Positions 6,358-7,615 of a stretch of DNA of 7,615 nucleotides are shown here, piece after piece. The position numbers and the translations under genes are program-made. The notes below the pieces were generated by a model. The model saw only the letters and a program-made list of their open reading frames with translations. It was not told the DNA's origin and ran no database searches. The stretch spans positions 1-7,615 of the forward strand of contig JBCDCZ010000217.1 in NCBI GenBank assembly GCA_039180865.1. Reading direction: 5' to 3'. How positions within the stretch are numbered: the stretch's first letter is position 1; every line of letters begins with the position of its first letter. The stretch comes from JBCDCU01 sp039180865. GTDB lineage: Bacteria > Pseudomonadota > Alphaproteobacteria > Rhizobiales > JACESI01.

Positions 6358-6364
6358 CCGAACG

Positions 6365-6850
6365 ATGGCTTTATCAGTAGGCGACGCCCTGCCGGATGCG
6401 ACTTTGACCAAAATGACCGACGAGGGACCGGCGCCGGTTGATCTCAAGGACATGGCGGCGGGCAAGAAAGTGGTTTTGTTTGGCGTGCCGGGAGCCTTTA
6501 CGCCAACGTGTCACGGCAACCATCTGCCGGGTTTTCTGGATAATTCCGAAGCCTTCAAGCAGAAGGGGGTCGATGAGATCGCGGTCGTATCGGTGAATGA
6601 TCCGTTCGTGATGGATCAATGGGCGACGGCGAGCGGGGGTGCTGGAAAAATCCATTTCCTCGCAGACGGTGCATGCGCCTTTACAAAGGCAATTGGGATG
6701 GAGCTCGATCTTTCCGACTTCGGAATGGGGGTCCGCTCAAAACGCTACTCAATGCTGATTGAAGACGGTGTGGTCAAGCAGCTCAATATCGAAGAGAGCC
6801 CGGTCGATGCGACGAAATCGGGTGCTGCCGCGATGTTGGCAACGCTCTAG
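6365..6850 (+). CDS. Peroxiredoxin, Prx5/AhpC-TSA type
   Basis: This is a cytoplasmic thiol peroxidase of the Prx5 (atypical 2-Cys/1-Cys, PrxII-like) group that reduces H2O2 and organic hydroperoxides using glutathione, glutaredoxin or thioredoxin. The 161-residue length fits. The active-site block VPGAFTPTCHGNHLPGF (41-57) contains peroxidatic Cys49 with Pro42 and Thr46 of the PxxxT/SxxC motif. The GVRSKRYSMLIEDGVV segment supplies the conserved arginine and the family's C-terminal half. A second cysteine, Cys104, sits in DGACAFTKAIGM, where the family more often has Asn/Ser/Ala-type residues. Whether it acts as a resolving residue is unknown. The start at 6365 gives MALSVGDALPDATL, typical of the family, with a GGAGA site. 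No signal peptide is present. It is convergent with rnhA, with only 14 bases between the stops. Confidence 0.94.
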   Translation: MALSVGDALPDATLTKMTDEGPAPVDLKDMAAGKKVVLFGVPGAFTPTCHGNHLPGFLDNSEAFKQKGVDEIAVVSVNDPFVMDQWATASGGAGKIHFLADGACAFTKAIGMELDLSDFGMGVRSKRYSMLIEDGVVKQLNIEESPVDATKSGAAAMLATL

Positions 6851-6864
6851 ACGAAGACTTCACG

Positions 6865-7317
6865 TCAAGCCAAACCCTTGAAGGGCGCCATCCCGGCACG
6901 AGCCAGTTCGTCAGCACGCTCGTTTTCGGGATGGCCTGCATGGCCTTTGACCCAGTGAAACGTGACATCATGGCGAGCGCGCGCTTCTTCAAGCGCTTGC
7001 CATAGGTCAGAATTCTTTACCGGCTTCTTCGCCGACGTCTTCCAGCCGTTTCTTTTCCAGCCATCGATCCAGCCGGTGATGCCTCCGCGCACATATTGAG
7101 AATCCGTGTGGAGATCAACAAGGCACGGTTCCTTCAAGGCATTGAGCGCTTCAATAGCGGCAATGAGTTCCATGCGGTTGTTGGTGGTTTCAGCCTCGCC
7201 GCCCTTGAGTTCCTTTTCGTGCGCTCCGAAACGCAATAGCGCACCCCACCCGCCGGGGCCCGGATTTCCAGAACACGCACCGTCCGTATAGATCTCAACC
7301 TGCTTCTTATCAGCCAT
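6865..7317 (-). CDS. rnhA: Ribonuclease HI
   Basis: RNase HI cleaves the RNA strand of RNA-DNA hybrids, removing R-loops and replication primers. The 150-residue protein holds the full catalytic set: Asp12 in YTDGACSGNPGPGG, Glu50 in TTNNRMELIAAIEAL, Asp72 in HTDSQYV and Asp136 in NERADELAR, plus His126 in the WVKGHAGH loop. All are offset by two from the E. coli enzyme. The basic WIDGWKRNGWKTSAKKPVKN handle region, which binds substrate, is at 83-102. The ATG at 7317 (MADKKQVEIYTDG) fits the family. An in-frame TTG at 7326 sits closer to a GGAG at 7330-7333, which is 12 bases from the ATG, so the exact start is not settled. It follows thrB by 20 bases, implying one transcript. It ends tail-to-tail with the peroxiredoxin gene. 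Confidence 0.96.
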   Translation of the reverse strand: MADKKQVEIYTDGACSGNPGPGGWGALLRFGAHEKELKGGEAETTNNRMELIAAIEALNALKEPCLVDLHTDSQYVRGGITGWIDGWKRNGWKTSAKKPVKNSDLWQALEEARARHDVTFHWVKGHAGHPENERADELARAGMAPFKGLA

Positions 7318-7337
7318 GAGGCGCAATTGCTCCGGAT

Positions 7338-7615
7338 CTAAAGCCCATATTCCGTGGAAGATGAAACGGATTCATGAAACCGCATCTTCCGCCAGTATTC
7401 CAGCGGATCATGGGGTGTGACGAGGGCACCCGGTGGAACGTCCAGCCAATCGTGCAGGCGCGTAAGCAGGAAGCGCAGCGCAGCCCCTCGCGCCAGAATG
7501 GGTAGAGCGGCTTTTTCGGCGTCACTGAGCGGACGGACGCTCTCATAGCCTCTCAGCATGGCCCGGGCCTTGGTAATGTTGAACTGATAGTCGGCTTCGA
7601 AGCACCAGGCATTCA
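7338..7615 (-). CDS. thrB: Homoserine kinase (3' part)
   Basis: This is the C-terminal 91 residues of a homoserine kinase of the aminoglycoside-phosphotransferase-like (ThrB2) type. It phosphorylates homoserine with ATP on the path to threonine. The frame stays open to the window edge, beginning NAWCFEADYQFN, so the 5' part lies beyond 7615. Features matching the family are GYESVRPLSDAEKAALP, RGAALRFLLTRLHDWL, DPLEYWRKMRFH and the terminal EYGL. An internal ATG at 7559 is not the gene start, because the conserved sequence continues upstream of it. The kinase catalytic loop is outside the window. It is placed 20 bases upstream of rnhA on the same strand, the common ispH-thrB-rnhA arrangement in alphaproteobacteria, so ispH may lie further to the right. 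Confidence 0.93.
   Translation of the reverse strand, partial: NAWCFEADYQFNITKARAMLRGYESVRPLSDAEKAALPILARGAALRFLLTRLHDWLDVPPGALVTPHDPLEYWRKMRFHESVSSSTEYGL

Noticed and set aside
6308..6364. GTG start and 19-residue extension of the peroxiredoxin
   Set aside because: The added residues do not resemble the family N-terminus, and the GGAGA site points to the ATG at 6365.
7310..7546. Second minus-strand frame overlapping the thrB end
   Set aside because: The other frame gives the conserved homoserine kinase C-terminus and stays open to the window edge; this one is its shadow.

Overview
The window carries a chromosomal segment that looks alphaproteobacterial, most likely Hyphomicrobiales (Rhizobiales). 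The evidence is the run of aa3-type cytochrome c oxidase genes (ctaD, ctaB, coxF, ctaG, ctaE, then DUF983 and SURF1), followed by yqgE, a DsbD-domain gene, a peroxiredoxin, rnhA and thrB. All of these are usual neighbours in that order. Base composition is moderate by eye and looks even across the window. I see no mobile element, tRNA or rRNA gene, CRISPR array or phage gene. The genus cannot be fixed from the sequence alone.

Layout. Positions 1-3237, plus strand: 3' part of ctaD (oxidase subunit I), ctaB (heme O synthase), a 44-residue CoxF-type membrane protein, ctaG (Cox11 copper chaperone) and ctaE (subunit III). A strong hairpin with a T-run follows ctaE. Positions 3340-4550, plus strand: a DUF983 zinc-ribbon membrane protein and SURF1. 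Positions 4524-5117, minus strand: yqgE (UPF0301/AlgH family), overlapping the SURF1 3' end by 27 bp. Positions 5326-6198, plus strand: an exported stand-alone DsbD/ScsB N-terminal-type domain protein with a CxxxC pair. Positions 6365-6850, plus strand: a Prx5-type peroxiredoxin. Positions 6865-7317, minus strand: rnhA. Positions 7338-7615, minus strand: 3' part of thrB, just upstream of rnhA in one transcription unit.

How the genes work together. The left half is a biogenesis cassette for the terminal oxidase. CtaD and CtaE are structural subunits, CtaB makes heme O (the precursor of heme A), CtaG delivers copper to CuB, and SURF1 assists heme a handling. CoxF and DUF983 are conserved passengers of unknown mechanism. 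The right half is housekeeping and thiol chemistry with frequent strand switches. I recall surf1 being followed co-directionally by ispH-thrB-rnhA in many relatives. Here thrB-rnhA point the opposite way and lie beyond yqgE/DsbD/prx, so an inversion of this block is a reasonable inference.

I found no convincing undescribed system. The points most worth checking are the two uncharacterised cox-cluster proteins, the possible inversion joint at the surf1/yqgE overlap, the intergenic hairpins, and the DsbD-like domain that lacks its membrane partner domain.
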